Origin: Brenneria goodwinii | GTDB taxonomy: Bacteria; Pseudomonadota; Gammaproteobacteria; Enterobacterales; Enterobacteriaceae | NCBI RefSeq assembly: GCF_002291445.1 | Contig: NZ_CP014137.1 | Coordinates: 4,898,001-4,962,000 of the forward strand | Direction of reading: 5' to 3' | DNA length: 64,000 bases | Part shown: piece after piece, positions 31,010-40,829 of the stretch | How the letters are laid out: each line of letters opens with the position of its first letter | Position numbering within the stretch: the first letter of the stretch is position 1 | The notes under the pieces: generated by a model | The model's input: the letters and a program-made list of their open reading frames with translations, nothing else | Database searches by the model: none | What the model was told of the DNA's origin: nothing | Translations under genes and position numbers: made by a program

Positions 31010-31210
31010 ATGAGAGAACTGACATCATTAAAATTAAACCATTTTTCTGCCTCGGACGGGATCCCTGCAACAATCGAAAATACCATGGATGCTGCTACCA
31101 GTGGGGCAGTTAATCAACTCTATAATGATAGAAAATATAACCATCCAGACCTGATAATTATAAATTTAGTCAAAAAAAAAGATTCCAGGCTTAAAACGGA
31201 AAATATTTAA
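31010..31210 (+). CDS. Short peptide with class IIb microcin-like leader, immediately upstream of the NRPS
   Basis: 66 residues from ATG 31010, which has AGGAG seven bases upstream; an upstream ATG at 30983 in the same frame has no such site. The N-terminus MRELTSLKLNHFSAS resembles the 15-residue leaders of the three microcins downstream (MRELNYNDINFVPGA, MREISHVELSAISGA, MRALNVYEIKMASAA), but with A-S rather than G-A before the expected cut. The remainder is not Gly/Ala-rich and ends with a basic tail, KKKDSRLKTENI. It may be a fourth, unusual or decayed microcin, or a leader-bearing accessory peptide. No neighbouring immunity gene is seen. Confidence 0.5.
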   Translation: MRELTSLKLNHFSASDGIPATIENTMDAATSGAVNQLYNDRKYNHPDLIIINLVKKKDSRLKTENI

Positions 31211-31246
31211 ACTGAGAATTTTTTTAACTTTTGGTGCTCACACAAA

Positions 31247-34200
31247 ATGAATTCTTTTCCTCATGAAAATATCCCCCTAACTGATGCACAGCAAGGGGTT
31301 TGGTATGCTTCTCAAGCCAGCCATTCTTCCAGACTCTACGCGACGGGGCAGGCTTTGTACCTTCGCGGTGAGATAGAACAATCCAAATTAATTCACGCTA
31401 TTGAGCGCGCTTTAGTGGAATTTGATGTGCTCAACCACAGCTTCATCGATGTGTACGGTACGCCATCTTTCGGTCCGCTAATGTCCAATGCATGCGTCAC
31501 TCTGTGCGATCTTAGTTTTCAGGATGAGCCAGAGGTTCTTGCGCAGCAATCGATGGAGCAGATAATCCGTGAGGAGTTGGGACCGAATTGCCTGCATCAA
31601 CATGAACATCGTCTGTATATATTAGGTAAGCATGAGGCGATATGGTTTTCTCGTATCCATCATATCGCCTTCGATGCCTATGCCTACCATTTACTGCATC
31701 AACGCGCAGGCGCGCACTACAGAGCGTTGCAGAAAGGGGAAAGCGTGGTTCCTTGTCGATTCGTAGGACTGCGTACATTGTGTGCAGAAGATTTGGCTTA
31801 CAGGGAGAGTTCGCAATATACAAGCGATCACGACTATTGGACACATCGCTGCGCACAAATGCCAACGCCAACTTTCCTTGGCACGGCTGCGCAAGAGATG
31901 GCAGTTGATACCATACAGGCCGAAGAATTCATTGATGCTGAGCTGTCTTTGGTTTTGGATACTTTTTATCAACATAGCAGGATAGCGTTGTCCGATATGT
32001 TGCTCGGTGTGTTTGCCAGTTATTTTTCATCATGTCTGGGAGGCGAGCGAAAGCTGCTTTTCGGATTGCCTTGTATGGGGCGCCTGGATTCCTTTGGCGC
32101 ACAGGCGGCGATAACCCGCAGCAATATTCTGCCTTTGCTTTTGGAATTGCCTCAGGATGTCTGTTTTCAGGACGTTTGTGCCATTGTCGCAAGAAGCAGG
32201 CGCGAGTTACTTGCTCATCAACGTTATCGCGGCGAATGGATTGGCAGGGCTATCGGCAGAATCGGCGATAACTTACCTCTTTACGGCATTGAACTGAATA
32301 TTTTGCCCTACTCTCCCACTCTTGATTTTGAAGGATTAAACACGGCAGCCAAACATGTCGCTACTGGCCCTGTACGGGATCTCAATGTTCATTTGGAACT
32401 TGGATCAGATCTGCGCCCACGCGGCCTCAGGTTGATTGCTAATGCTTCGCGGCATAATCGATCGGAATTGCAAATGCATGTGCGCCGACTGCTGTACTGG
32501 ATGGAGCAATTAATCAAGGCGCCTGAATTACCGCTGCGGGAGCTGTCGTTGGCGATGCCAGCCGAGTTGTCGGCGATCGCTCAGTGGAACAACACAGTTC
32601 ATACTTTGCCTGCGCATAATATTCTCCAGTTATTTGAAGAACAGGTTCAAGCTGTACCTCAACAGCTCGCCGTACTTGACGAAACCGGTGGGTTAACCTA
32701 TTCAGAACTGGAACTGCGTTCTCGGCAGCTTGCGCATGCTCTCGACTACCATCTGCAAGGTGCTCGCGGCAAGGTGATCGGTGTGGCTCTGGAACGCTGC
32801 GTTGAGCTGGAAGTGGTTCTGCTGGCTATTCTTCGCTCCGGTGCTGTGATTTTGCCGCTCTCGCTGGAACTTCCCGAACTACGACTGCAGAAGATGCTCA
32901 AGCAAGCCGGCGCTTCTTTGACGATATCCACCTTCACGAGCCGGAACAGACTGCCGACCGGACACTCGCAGATGGATATTGAGTCACTCAGTTGCATCGC
33001 GGAACGGTTGGGCAACGCGGCACTGGCGCTGCCCACAGAGCAGTGTGGAACTGCGCCGGCCTACATTCTCTTCACTTCAGGCTCCAGCGGCGAACCGAAA
33101 GGTGTAATGGTTGGTCATCTGGCGTTAGCTAATCGCCTTCAGTGGATGCAGGCTGAGTACAGTCTGCAGCCAACGGATCGTGTTCTGCAGAAAACGCCTG
33201 CGACCTTCGACGTATCAATGTGGGAGTTCTTCTGGCCGCTGATCAGCGGCGCGACATTGGTTATGGCGCGTCCCGGCGGACACACGGACCCAGCTTATCT
33301 TCTGAGCAGTATTGAGCAATATAACATCACTACCTTACATTTTGTCCCATCAATGCTGGCGCTATTTCTTGATGCTTTTGAACGTCGTCCAGGACAACTA
33401 CCGTTACTCCGGGTATTCGCAAGTGGTGAAGCATTGTCCCCAGAGCTGGTAAAGCGCTATCACTGTCTACTGACCGCACCATTGCATAATCTCTACGGTC
33501 CAACCGAAGCCGCTATTGACGTGACTTACCATGTGTTAGGTCAAAATGTTGAAGGACGCAGCGTACCGATTGGCCGCCCAATCTGGAATACGCGGATCCA
33601 CATTCTCAATGAATACGGTAGAACCACACCGATCGGTATTGAAGGAGAGCTGTATATAGAAGGAATTTGTCTTGCTGATGGTTATGTCGGCCAACCAACC
33701 CTGACTGCTGAACGTTTCGTCATCGGTGCTGACGGCGAGCGTCTTTACCGGACAGGCGATCTGGCACGTTGGCGCGAGGATGGTGAGATTGATTACCTTG
33801 GGCGCCTGGATCAGCAAATAAAAATACATGGTCAGCGGATTGAACTGGAGGAGATTGACGCGGTTATCGGCAAGCACCCACAAGTCCATCAGGCCTGTGC
33901 CAATATGTATGAAGGACGTATTATCGCCTATATCGTAACCAATGGCGTTGAGCCGGATGAAGATGAACTGCTGGCGTTTTGTCGCAAACATCTTCCCGTT
34001 TACATGCTACCGCAGCGTGTGATGTTTCTTGCGGAGCTCCCCTTAAGCCGTAATGGGAAACTGGATCGGAAAATTTTGCCCGCACCGCCAAATATCCATC
34101 GGGAAGATGGCAGTGTGCCATCCAGCCTGATCGAGCAACGGCTATGCGAGTATTTCGCCGATGCTCTGCAATTACCGGCAGTAGCACCCGAATCGAACTT

Positions 34201-35260
34201 TTTTGATCTGGGCGGTAATTCCCTGAGCGCCGTCAGTGTCGCCGCCAGGATAAACGCAGGTCTCGGCTGGCGAATTACGATAGCCAACATTTTTGCCCAT
34301 CCCACCCCCAGAACACTGGCCGGGCACGGTCAGCATGATGACCTGAACATGCTTGATACAACTCTGTTGCTGCGTCCCAGCCCGTACAATTCCCGGATTG
34401 GACTGCCGACGCTGTTCTGCATCCATCCGGCTGGCGGCATCGCCTGGTGCTACAGCGGTCTGGCTCGTTTTCTCAAGACGCCGTGTGAGATTGTCGGTTT
34501 GCAGGCGCAAGGGTTGACACCGGAGGGTCATATCGCTCAATCGATGGATGACATGGCTGAAGAGTATGCCAACCGTATACGAACCCATCAACCCAGAGGC
34601 CCATATTGGCTGATAGGTTGGTCCGTTGGTGGAATGATCGCTCACAGCGTGGCCGTACGTCTTGAACAACAGGGCCAGAAGGTTGAACTGCTGGCGATGA
34701 TGGATGCCTATCCCAGTGATTTGTGGCGGCGCTTCGCGTTTGAAGATTTGAACTCGAGAGAAGAAGAAAGTATGGCTATGGCGGCGTTGCTCTTCATCGC
34801 AGGTATCGCGTTGCCTTTTGACAACGGGTTACCTTCCTTGATTGTGCCGAAAGGTGAGGTGCTCGAACGTTCACAAACGATCAGATTGCTCAGGGAAAAT
34901 GGTAATGCGCTGGCTAGTCTTGACGATCAAACGCTTGATCGGCTTATCAATGTCGTTATCAATAGCCGCCGCTTGGTTGGCGGTTCGAACCATGACATTT
35001 ATCACGGCGACTTGTTGTTCTTCACGGCGGCAGCGCCACGAGCCGAGGATTGGCTGGATCTGGAGGCGTGGCACCCTTATGTTCACGGACGGATTCATAA
35101 CATCGACATCAATTGTAATCATCCCGCAATGGCCCGGGCCGAGGCTCTGCGTGAAATCGCCATGCATCTGGACGTCACGTTTGCGTGCTTTCTGAAACGT
35201 TTATCCGGGAACCAACAGGACTCAAGCAGGAAAAAAATAGTGGAGAACGCTGCCAAATGA
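31247..35260 (+). CDS. EntF-type nonribosomal peptide synthetase (C-A-T-TE), predicted serine-activating
   Basis: 1,337 residues, close to EntF (about 1,290). Domains in order: condensation with HHIAFDA at 138-144; adenylation with YILFTSGSSGEPKG from 606, FDVSMWEFFWP, LYGPTEAAID and the A10 lysine in NGKLDRK (K938); carrier domain FFDLGGNSLS with phosphopantetheine S992; thioesterase with GWSVGG (S1126) and probable His in CNHPAM (H1292). Aligning by eye with EntF, the specificity pocket reads D-V-W-H-F-S-L-I-D-K against D-V-W-H-F-S-L-V-D-K, which predicts L-serine. EntF-type enzymes condense DHB-serine and cyclise the trimer. Its place between MchC-like genes suggests it builds a catechol-serine unit for microcin conjugation. 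The ribosome site is weak. Confidence 0.92.
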   Translation: MNSFPHENIPLTDAQQGVWYASQASHSSRLYATGQALYLRGEIEQSKLIHAIERALVEFDVLNHSFIDVYGTPSFGPLMSNACVTLCDLSFQDEPEVLAQQSMEQIIREELGPNCLHQHEHRLYILGKHEAIWFSRIHHIAFDAYAYHLLHQRAGAHYRALQKGESVVPCRFVGLRTLCAEDLAYRESSQYTSDHDYWTHRCAQMPTPTFLGTAAQEMAVDTIQAEEFIDAELSLVLDTFYQHSRIALSDMLLGVFASYFSSCLGGERKLLFGLPCMGRLDSFGAQAAITRSNILPLLLELPQDVCFQDVCAIVARSRRELLAHQRYRGEWIGRAIGRIGDNLPLYGIELNILPYSPTLDFEGLNTAAKHVATGPVRDLNVHLELGSDLRPRGLRLIANASRHNRSELQMHVRRLLYWMEQLIKAPELPLRELSLAMPAELSAIAQWNNTVHTLPAHNILQLFEEQVQAVPQQLAVLDETGGLTYSELELRSRQLAHALDYHLQGARGKVIGVALERCVELEVVLLAILRSGAVILPLSLELPELRLQKMLKQAGASLTISTFTSRNRLPTGHSQMDIESLSCIAERLGNAALALPTEQCGTAPAYILFTSGSSGEPKGVMVGHLALANRLQWMQAEYSLQPTDRVLQKTPATFDVSMWEFFWPLISGATLVMARPGGHTDPAYLLSSIEQYNITTLHFVPSMLALFLDAFERRPGQLPLLRVFASGEALSPELVKRYHCLLTAPLHNLYGPTEAAIDVTYHVLGQNVEGRSVPIGRPIWNTRIHILNEYGRTTPIGIEGELYIEGICLADGYVGQPTLTAERFVIGADGERLYRTGDLARWREDGEIDYLGRLDQQIKIHGQRIELEEIDAVIGKHPQVHQACANMYEGRIIAYIVTNGVEPDEDELLAFCRKHLPVYMLPQRVMFLAELPLSRNGKLDRKILPAPPNIHREDGSVPSSLIEQRLCEYFADALQLPAVAPESNFFDLGGNSLSAVSVAARINAGLGWRITIANIFAHPTPRTLAGHGQHDDLNMLDTTLLLRPSPYNSRIGLPTLFCIHPAGGIAWCYSGLARFLKTPCEIVGLQAQGLTPEGHIAQSMDDMAEEYANRIRTHQPRGPYWLIGWSVGGMIAHSVAVRLEQQGQKVELLAMMDAYPSDLWRRFAFEDLNSREEESMAMAALLFIAGIALPFDNGLPSLIVPKGEVLERSQTIRLLRENGNALASLDDQTLDRLINVVINSRRLVGGSNHDIYHGDLLFFTAAAPRAEDWLDLEAWHPYVHGRIHNIDINCNHPAMARAEALREIAMHLDVTFACFLKRLSGNQQDSSRKKIVENAAK

Positions 35261-36825
35261 GCCATAACCCTATGCTCGCTGACCTCACCGAAAACTTAGT
35301 ACCATTCGAGGCCCATCAGGTAACGTCTTCTTTGATCTGGTGTGGCCCTGATGTCAACGACGGCGAAGCATTGCACAATGCTTGCAGTTATTTGATTGGT
35401 CCCATAGGCTCCGGTACTTCCAAAATATTCCAGGCGGAGCGCTATGGCGGCAGCGGTATTCAGCGCAATGGCGGAGGTGCCCGCTGCGGTTTTGACGGCC
35501 GTTATCAAGTCAAGGGGATCGGAGCCAATCCGTTGGTTGGTCAGGGTTCAGACTGGCACCATTCCAATGGTGCGCTCGGTGCCAGCCAGGCAATTTATGA
35601 AGCATTATGGGGAGAAGTACTGGCACAGGTATTGCCTTATGGCGCGGTGCGCGCGCAAGCCGTTTTACTCACCGACAACTACACCGATATTAAATTCGAA
35701 CGCTCCCGGGGGGTATCTCGACGGGCTCTGCTGGTACGTGAGCCGACAGTTCGCCCGGCGCATTTCGAACGGGCGCCTTACTTCCGACCGCAATCCCAAT
35801 ACTCCGGGCAACTGATGCACGATGCTCGACGTGTCAGGTCAGCGATCCGGAAGTTGCCGGCCAGTTTGCCGACACCATCTGAAGGTTTCAGCGAGGAGGC
35901 TTATCACGATCCCCAGCATCATTGCATTGAAGGGCTATGTGAACTGGCGCGACGTCAGGCACAGCAGATGGCTTTTTGCCGAACGCGTTTCCTAATGCTG
36001 ACGACGTCACCGTCCAACATCGCGATGGACGGAAGGCTGTTGGATTTTAACGGGCTCAACTGCTTGTTCCCCAGCGATCATCGTTACGATTTCGAATACA
36101 AACTCAAACTTACGCAGTTGATGAAAGAGCCTGCGATCCTTCAACAGGGACTATCCGATCTTTGCCTGTATCTCGGCAAATACCTTTTCGATCCGGAATT
36201 CACATTGTATTCGCGGCAACAGGTGGGGGCTTGCTTCCAACAAACCTTTCAGGAAGCCTGCTACCGTGGATATCTGACGTTGTTAGGAATATCCGCCGAT
36301 ATGCTATCGCCGAAAGAAACGCCCGAACCGTTAGAGCGACTGGTGGACAGCTTTATAAAATTGTTCGGCAGCCGCAGCGGAACGCTGTACTGTCCGCCCA
36401 ATGATGATCGAACTGAGTCGCCACTGGAACAACTGGTCGTGACGTTGATACGCCGCAGTCAGGGGTTGGCGGTCCCTGGCTGCGGCGATTTGGAGAATGA
36501 CGTCCGCTTCGCGGAAACACTACGTTTCTTCACCGAAGCCAGTCATTGGCTGGTCAAAACCTGCCGTGCCCGGGGTAGCGATACCTCTTCGATCCTGAAA
36601 AAGATGGAACAACAAGCGCGACGGAGACTGCAACCCAGAAGTTTTTTGAGCAAGGTTCGGATGCTTGAGGAGATCGCCGGCTTGCTGGAGGCCCATAGCG
36701 GCGACGACCTCCATCTGCGACAGGCGTTATCCGTAATGGAAGAGAAAATGCAGATCTTTGCCAGGGAGGCGTTTGGCCGTCAGCAATCAGTCAATCATAT
36801 TCCGGAAAGGTGTGAAAAAACATGA
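35257..36825 (+). CDS. mchC: MchC/MceJ-like microcin maturation protein, copy 2
   Basis: 522 residues from ATG 35257, which overlaps the NRPS stop codon (ATGA); an upstream in-frame ATG at 35185 is less likely. Shared family blocks are NGGGARCGFDGRYQVKGIG, VLPYGAVR, LLVREPTVRPAHFER and SPSNIAMDGRLLDFNGL. Length and operon position directly before the mchD-like gene match mchC in MccH47/M clusters (MceJ of E492), whose product helps join the siderophore to the microcin C-terminus. Translational coupling to the NRPS is notable because it ties siderophore assembly to conjugation. Base composition is near that of the NRPS and unlike copy 1. Confidence 0.82.
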   Translation: MSHNPMLADLTENLVPFEAHQVTSSLIWCGPDVNDGEALHNACSYLIGPIGSGTSKIFQAERYGGSGIQRNGGGARCGFDGRYQVKGIGANPLVGQGSDWHHSNGALGASQAIYEALWGEVLAQVLPYGAVRAQAVLLTDNYTDIKFERSRGVSRRALLVREPTVRPAHFERAPYFRPQSQYSGQLMHDARRVRSAIRKLPASLPTPSEGFSEEAYHDPQHHCIEGLCELARRQAQQMAFCRTRFLMLTTSPSNIAMDGRLLDFNGLNCLFPSDHRYDFEYKLKLTQLMKEPAILQQGLSDLCLYLGKYLFDPEFTLYSRQQVGACFQQTFQEACYRGYLTLLGISADMLSPKETPEPLERLVDSFIKLFGSRSGTLYCPPNDDRTESPLEQLVVTLIRRSQGLAVPGCGDLENDVRFAETLRFFTEASHWLVKTCRARGSDTSSILKKMEQQARRRLQPRSFLSKVRMLEEIAGLLEAHSGDDLHLRQALSVMEEKMQIFAREAFGRQQSVNHIPERCEKT

Positions 36826-37253
36826 CGTTGTATATAAGGGAAACAGTCAATGACCGGAAAGACTGGTCTGCCCATGAACAGATCGGTTTTGCCGTAAGCT
36901 GCATGCTCCATAATCGCAATTACAGCCTTTATCCGGTTTTGAGCATTCAGTATTGGACGGAATTCGCGATACAGCACGATCAGATAAAATTCCTCTTCGA
37001 TACACGCGACCAGCCATTGGCTTATGTCACCTGGGCGTATCTGGAGGCGGATACTGAAGCTCGACTGCTCAACGATCCGGAATTTCGGTTGCATCCTTCC
37101 GAATGGAATGAAGGCGACAGGATCTGGCTCCTCGACTTCTGTTGCAAACCTGGTTTTGGCCGTAAGGCCATCGAGCGCTTCATCCGACTCAAACCATGGG
37201 GAGTGGGACAGGTGAGTTGGTTAAGTCGGAGAAAGAAGATCATGAGCCTGTAG
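36822..37253 (+). CDS. mchD: MchD/MceI-like HlyC-family acyltransferase homologue
   Basis: 143 residues, overlapping the mchC stop by 4 bp. It aligns with the RTX toxin-activating acyltransferase family: LHNRNYSLYP corresponds to the HlyC region holding catalytic His (H30 here), PLAYVTWAYLEAD to PVAYCSWANL, and EGDRIWLLDF to SGDRKWFIDW, with D105 as the aspartate. In the MccE492 system MceI, the equivalent protein, acts with MceJ to link the glucosyl-siderophore to the microcin C-terminal serine by an ester bond. Gene order mchC-mchD-mchE-mchF follows the H47 cluster. Confidence 0.85.
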   Translation: MTLYIRETVNDRKDWSAHEQIGFAVSCMLHNRNYSLYPVLSIQYWTEFAIQHDQIKFLFDTRDQPLAYVTWAYLEADTEARLLNDPEFRLHPSEWNEGDRIWLLDFCCKPGFGRKAIERFIRLKPWGVGQVSWLSRRKKIMSL

Positions 37254-37465
37254 CGATAGCTCAGGCGGAAAGGTTCCCTACAGCCTGGAACAAACGTGGT
37301 ATAGCAGGTCGTCCGATTGGCACCCGAGGCCTTGGGCATATTTGCCAATTATGGCAACAGCGCTGACTAACAGGGTTAACGATAAGTTATTAGATAATTA
37401 ATATGATATCTGTAGCTTAATTACTCATGATATTGGAAGAAGCGAATTAATTAAGGACTTTTATT

Positions 37466-38740
37466 TTGTTTCGTAAGGACGCTATAGAAAACAGAAAAAT
37501 GAAATGGCGGGGGTGTGCGATTTTGCTACCGGGTATTCCTCTCTGGTTAACCGTTTTGGGTTGCATTTTTTTCATTACGACATTTCTGGCATTCATTATA
37601 GCAGGCACCTATACCCGCCGCGTTAACGTCAGCGGAGAGATCACAACCTGGCCACGTGCCGTTAATATTTATTCCGGGGTGCAGGGATTTGTGGTGAAAC
37701 AGTTTGTTTACGAAGGCCAAACAATTAAAAAAGGAGACCCGATTTATCAGCTTGACGTCAGTAAAAGTACACGAAGCGGTGTTGTCAGTGATAACCAGCG
37801 GAGGGATATTGAAAACCAATTGGTTCGTGTGGATAACATCATTTCGCGACTGGGGGCAAGCAAGAGAATCACGCTGGATACATTGGAAAAGCAACGTTCG
37901 CAGTATAGCAACGCCTTCAAACGCTCATCAGATATTATAAGACGAGCAGAAGAAGGAATAAAAATAATGAAAGATAATATGGATAATTACAGAAATTACC
38001 AGGCAAAGGGACTCATCAATAAGGATCAACTGACCAATCAGGTGGCGTTATATTATCAACAACAAAACAATTTACTCAACCTGAGTGGGCAAAACGAACA
38101 GAATGCATTGCAAATAACCAGCCTGGAAAGTCAGATTCAGACTCAAGCCGCTGAGTTCGATAACCGAATCTACCAAATGGAGCTGCAGCGATACGAACTG
38201 CAAAAAGAACTGGTTGATGCGGATGTGGATGGAGAAATTATTATCCGTGCGCTGTCAGATGGGAAAATAGACTCTATGAGCGTCACGGTGGGACAAATGG
38301 TAAATGCTGGCGACAGTTTGCTGCAGGTTATCCCGAAAAATATAGAGAACTATTATCTGATTCTCTGGGTACCCAATGACGCGGTCCCCTATATCGCTGT
38401 GGGTGATAAGGTCAACGTCCGTTATGAAGCCTTTCCTGCCGAAAAGTTCGGCCAGTTTTCCGCCATGGTGACGACAATATCCAGAACGCCAGCTTCACCG
38501 CAGGAAATGCTGACTTATCGAGGAGCCCCCAAAAATACGCTGGATGCGTCTATTCCTTGGTACAAGGTGATCGTTAAGCCTGAAAAGCAAACTATTGCCT
38601 ACGACAAGAAATCGTTACCTCTGGAAAATGGCATGAAAGCACAAAGCACGTTATTTCTGGAAAAAAGAAAAATTTATCAATGGATGCTTTCGCCATTCTA
38701 CGACATGAAGCACAGCGCTACAGGGCCGGTTAATGAATAA
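37466..38740 (+). CDS. mchE: MchE/CvaA-type HlyD-family microcin export adaptor
   Basis: 424 residues from a TTG start at 37466, preceded by AAGGA at 37453-37457. The N-terminus MFRKDAIENRKMKW closely resembles that of CvaA, which supports TTG over the ATG at 37499. One transmembrane helix (~27-48) is followed by GVQGFVVKQFVYEGQTIKKG (lipoyl half), a coiled coil, and the second half ALSDGKIDSMSVTVGQMV. The protein ends SPFYDMKHSATGPVNE, as in CvaA. It connects the MchF transporter to TolC for microcin export. The 212-bp gap before it may contain a promoter. Confidence 0.93.
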   Translation: MFRKDAIENRKMKWRGCAILLPGIPLWLTVLGCIFFITTFLAFIIAGTYTRRVNVSGEITTWPRAVNIYSGVQGFVVKQFVYEGQTIKKGDPIYQLDVSKSTRSGVVSDNQRRDIENQLVRVDNIISRLGASKRITLDTLEKQRSQYSNAFKRSSDIIRRAEEGIKIMKDNMDNYRNYQAKGLINKDQLTNQVALYYQQQNNLLNLSGQNEQNALQITSLESQIQTQAAEFDNRIYQMELQRYELQKELVDADVDGEIIIRALSDGKIDSMSVTVGQMVNAGDSLLQVIPKNIENYYLILWVPNDAVPYIAVGDKVNVRYEAFPAEKFGQFSAMVTTISRTPASPQEMLTYRGAPKNTLDASIPWYKVIVKPEKQTIAYDKKSLPLENGMKAQSTLFLEKRKIYQWMLSPFYDMKHSATGPVNE

Positions 38741-40829
38741 CGGTAGTTTCAAGTCCCTCATCAACCAGTTAGATATGCGATTACGCAGACAGGTTCCCGT
38801 CATTCATCAGACAGAGTCCTCTGAGTGTGGACTGGCTTGTCTGGCGATGGTATGCGGGCATTATGGCAAAAACATTGATTTGATATCTATGCGTCGACAG
38901 TTCAATCTGTCGGCGCGTGGAGCCACCCTTGCAGGCATCAACGGAATAGCAGAGCAGCTAGGCATGGTAACTCGGGCACTATCGCTGGATCTGAACGAAC
39001 TCGGCGCGCTGAAAACTCCTTGCATTCTCCACTGGGACTTCAACCACTTCGTTGTGTTGGTCTGCGTGAAGCGCAACCGCTTTGTGTTGCATGATCCGGC
39101 TCGGGGGCGAAGAACAGTGGGATTGGCTGAAATGTCACAGTATTTTACCGGGGTGGCGCTTGAAGTCTGGCCCGGCAGCGAATTTACTGCGGAGACGGTT
39201 AAAAACCGCGTGAGTCTGAAAACGCTTATTCACGGCATATACGGCATCAAAAGCACACTTACAAAAATTTTCTGCTTTTCTGTGATCATCGAAGCCATCA
39301 ACCTGGTAATGCCTGTAGGCACACAGTTGATAATGGACCATGCAATCCCGGCTGGCGATCGGGGCCTGTTAACCCTTATTTGTATTGGCCTGATGTTTTT
39401 TATTCTGCTTCGGGCAACCGTAAGTATAGTCCGCGCCTGGTCGTCACTGGTAATGGGAACGCTCATCAATGTGCAGTGGCAGTCAGGTCTGTTTAACCAC
39501 CTGCTGAGACTGCCGTTGGGATATTTTGAACGGCGCAAACTGGGTGATATCCAGTCCCGTTTCGGCTCGCTGGATACACTGCGAGCCACATTTACGACCA
39601 GCGTAGTCGGAGCCATCATGGACAGCATCATGGTCGTCGGCGTACTGGTGATGATGGTGCTGTATGGAGGGTATCTTAGCTGGGTAGTTTTGGGTTTTAC
39701 TGCCGTGTACGTCCTTATCCGCTTGTTGACCTACGGTTATTACCGACAACTCTCGGAAGAGACTTTGGTCAGGGGCGCTCGGGCCAGTTCATATTTTATG
39801 GAAACTCTGTACGGTATAGCCACGGTGAAAATACAGGGTATGGCCGAGCGGCGGGGAACACACTGGCTTAATCTGAAAATCGATGCCATCAATTCGGGCA
39901 TCAAATTAACCAAAATGGATCTGTTTTTTAGCGGCATCAGTACGTTCGTTGCGGCCTGCGATCAGGTGGCGATTTTATGGCTGGGGACCAGCCTGGTGAT
40001 CGACAATCAAATGACCATTGGGATGTTCGTGGCATTTGGGGCTTTCCGGGGACAATTTTCCGATCGTGTCGCCTCACTGACGAATTTTCTGCTGCAATTG
40101 CGGATGATGAGCCTGCACAATGAACGTATCGCCGATATAGCGTTACATGAACGCGAAGCCAAAAAACCTGATCTAAATACTATTGCTGCAATGCACCCCG
40201 CGGCGCTGGAAACTATTGATCTCAGCTATCGCTACGACAGTCAGTCTGCGCCAGTGTTCAGTGACCTGACAATTTCAATTGCTGCCGGGGAAAGTGTTGC
40301 GATAACCGGCGCCTCCGGTGCCGGAAAAACAACGCTGATGAAAGTATTATGCGGACTATTTGAACCTGATTCCGGCAAGGTAATCGTAAACGGTACCGAT
40401 ATTCGTCAACTTGGTATGAACAATTATCATAAGTTGATAGCCTGCGTAATGCAGGATGATCGATTATTCTCCGGTTCAATACGAGAGAATATTTGCGGTT
40501 TTACAGAGGGGATAGATGAAAACTGGATGATTGAATGTGCCAGAGCCAGTTATATTCACGATGTGATAATGAAAATGCCTATGGGCTATGAAACACTGAT
40601 AGGTGAACTGGGCGAAGGACTCTCTGGCGGACAAAAACAGCGTATTTTTATTGCGCGTGCGCTGTACCGGAAACCAGGGATTTTATTTATGGATGAGGCA
40701 ACGAGCTCTCTCGACAACGAGAGTGAACGTTTTGTAAATGTGGCAATAAAAAGATTGAATATCACCAGGATAATTATCGCGCACAGAGAGACAACGCTTA
40801 GAACCGTTGATAGAATCATCTCAATATAA
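38733..40829 (+). CDS. mchF: MchF/CvaB-type microcin ABC exporter with active C39 leader peptidase
   Basis: 698 residues, overlapping mchE by 8 bp. The N-terminal C39 peptidase has HQTESSECGLACLAM with catalytic C32 and HWDFNHFVVL with the active His, so it should cleave double-glycine-type leaders, in contrast to the inactive C39-like domain at 17732. A six-helix membrane domain follows, then the nucleotide-binding domain with Walker A GASGAGKTT near 526, signature LSGGQ at 630 and Walker B ILFMDEA. It resembles CvaB throughout, ending RTVDRIISI. Expected substrates are the three microcins encoded just downstream. Confidence 0.94.
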   Translation: MNNGSFKSLINQLDMRLRRQVPVIHQTESSECGLACLAMVCGHYGKNIDLISMRRQFNLSARGATLAGINGIAEQLGMVTRALSLDLNELGALKTPCILHWDFNHFVVLVCVKRNRFVLHDPARGRRTVGLAEMSQYFTGVALEVWPGSEFTAETVKNRVSLKTLIHGIYGIKSTLTKIFCFSVIIEAINLVMPVGTQLIMDHAIPAGDRGLLTLICIGLMFFILLRATVSIVRAWSSLVMGTLINVQWQSGLFNHLLRLPLGYFERRKLGDIQSRFGSLDTLRATFTTSVVGAIMDSIMVVGVLVMMVLYGGYLSWVVLGFTAVYVLIRLLTYGYYRQLSEETLVRGARASSYFMETLYGIATVKIQGMAERRGTHWLNLKIDAINSGIKLTKMDLFFSGISTFVAACDQVAILWLGTSLVIDNQMTIGMFVAFGAFRGQFSDRVASLTNFLLQLRMMSLHNERIADIALHEREAKKPDLNTIAAMHPAALETIDLSYRYDSQSAPVFSDLTISIAAGESVAITGASGAGKTTLMKVLCGLFEPDSGKVIVNGTDIRQLGMNNYHKLIACVMQDDRLFSGSIRENICGFTEGIDENWMIECARASYIHDVIMKMPMGYETLIGELGEGLSGGQKQRIFIARALYRKPGILFMDEATSSLDNESERFVNVAIKRLNITRIIIAHRETTLRTVDRIISI

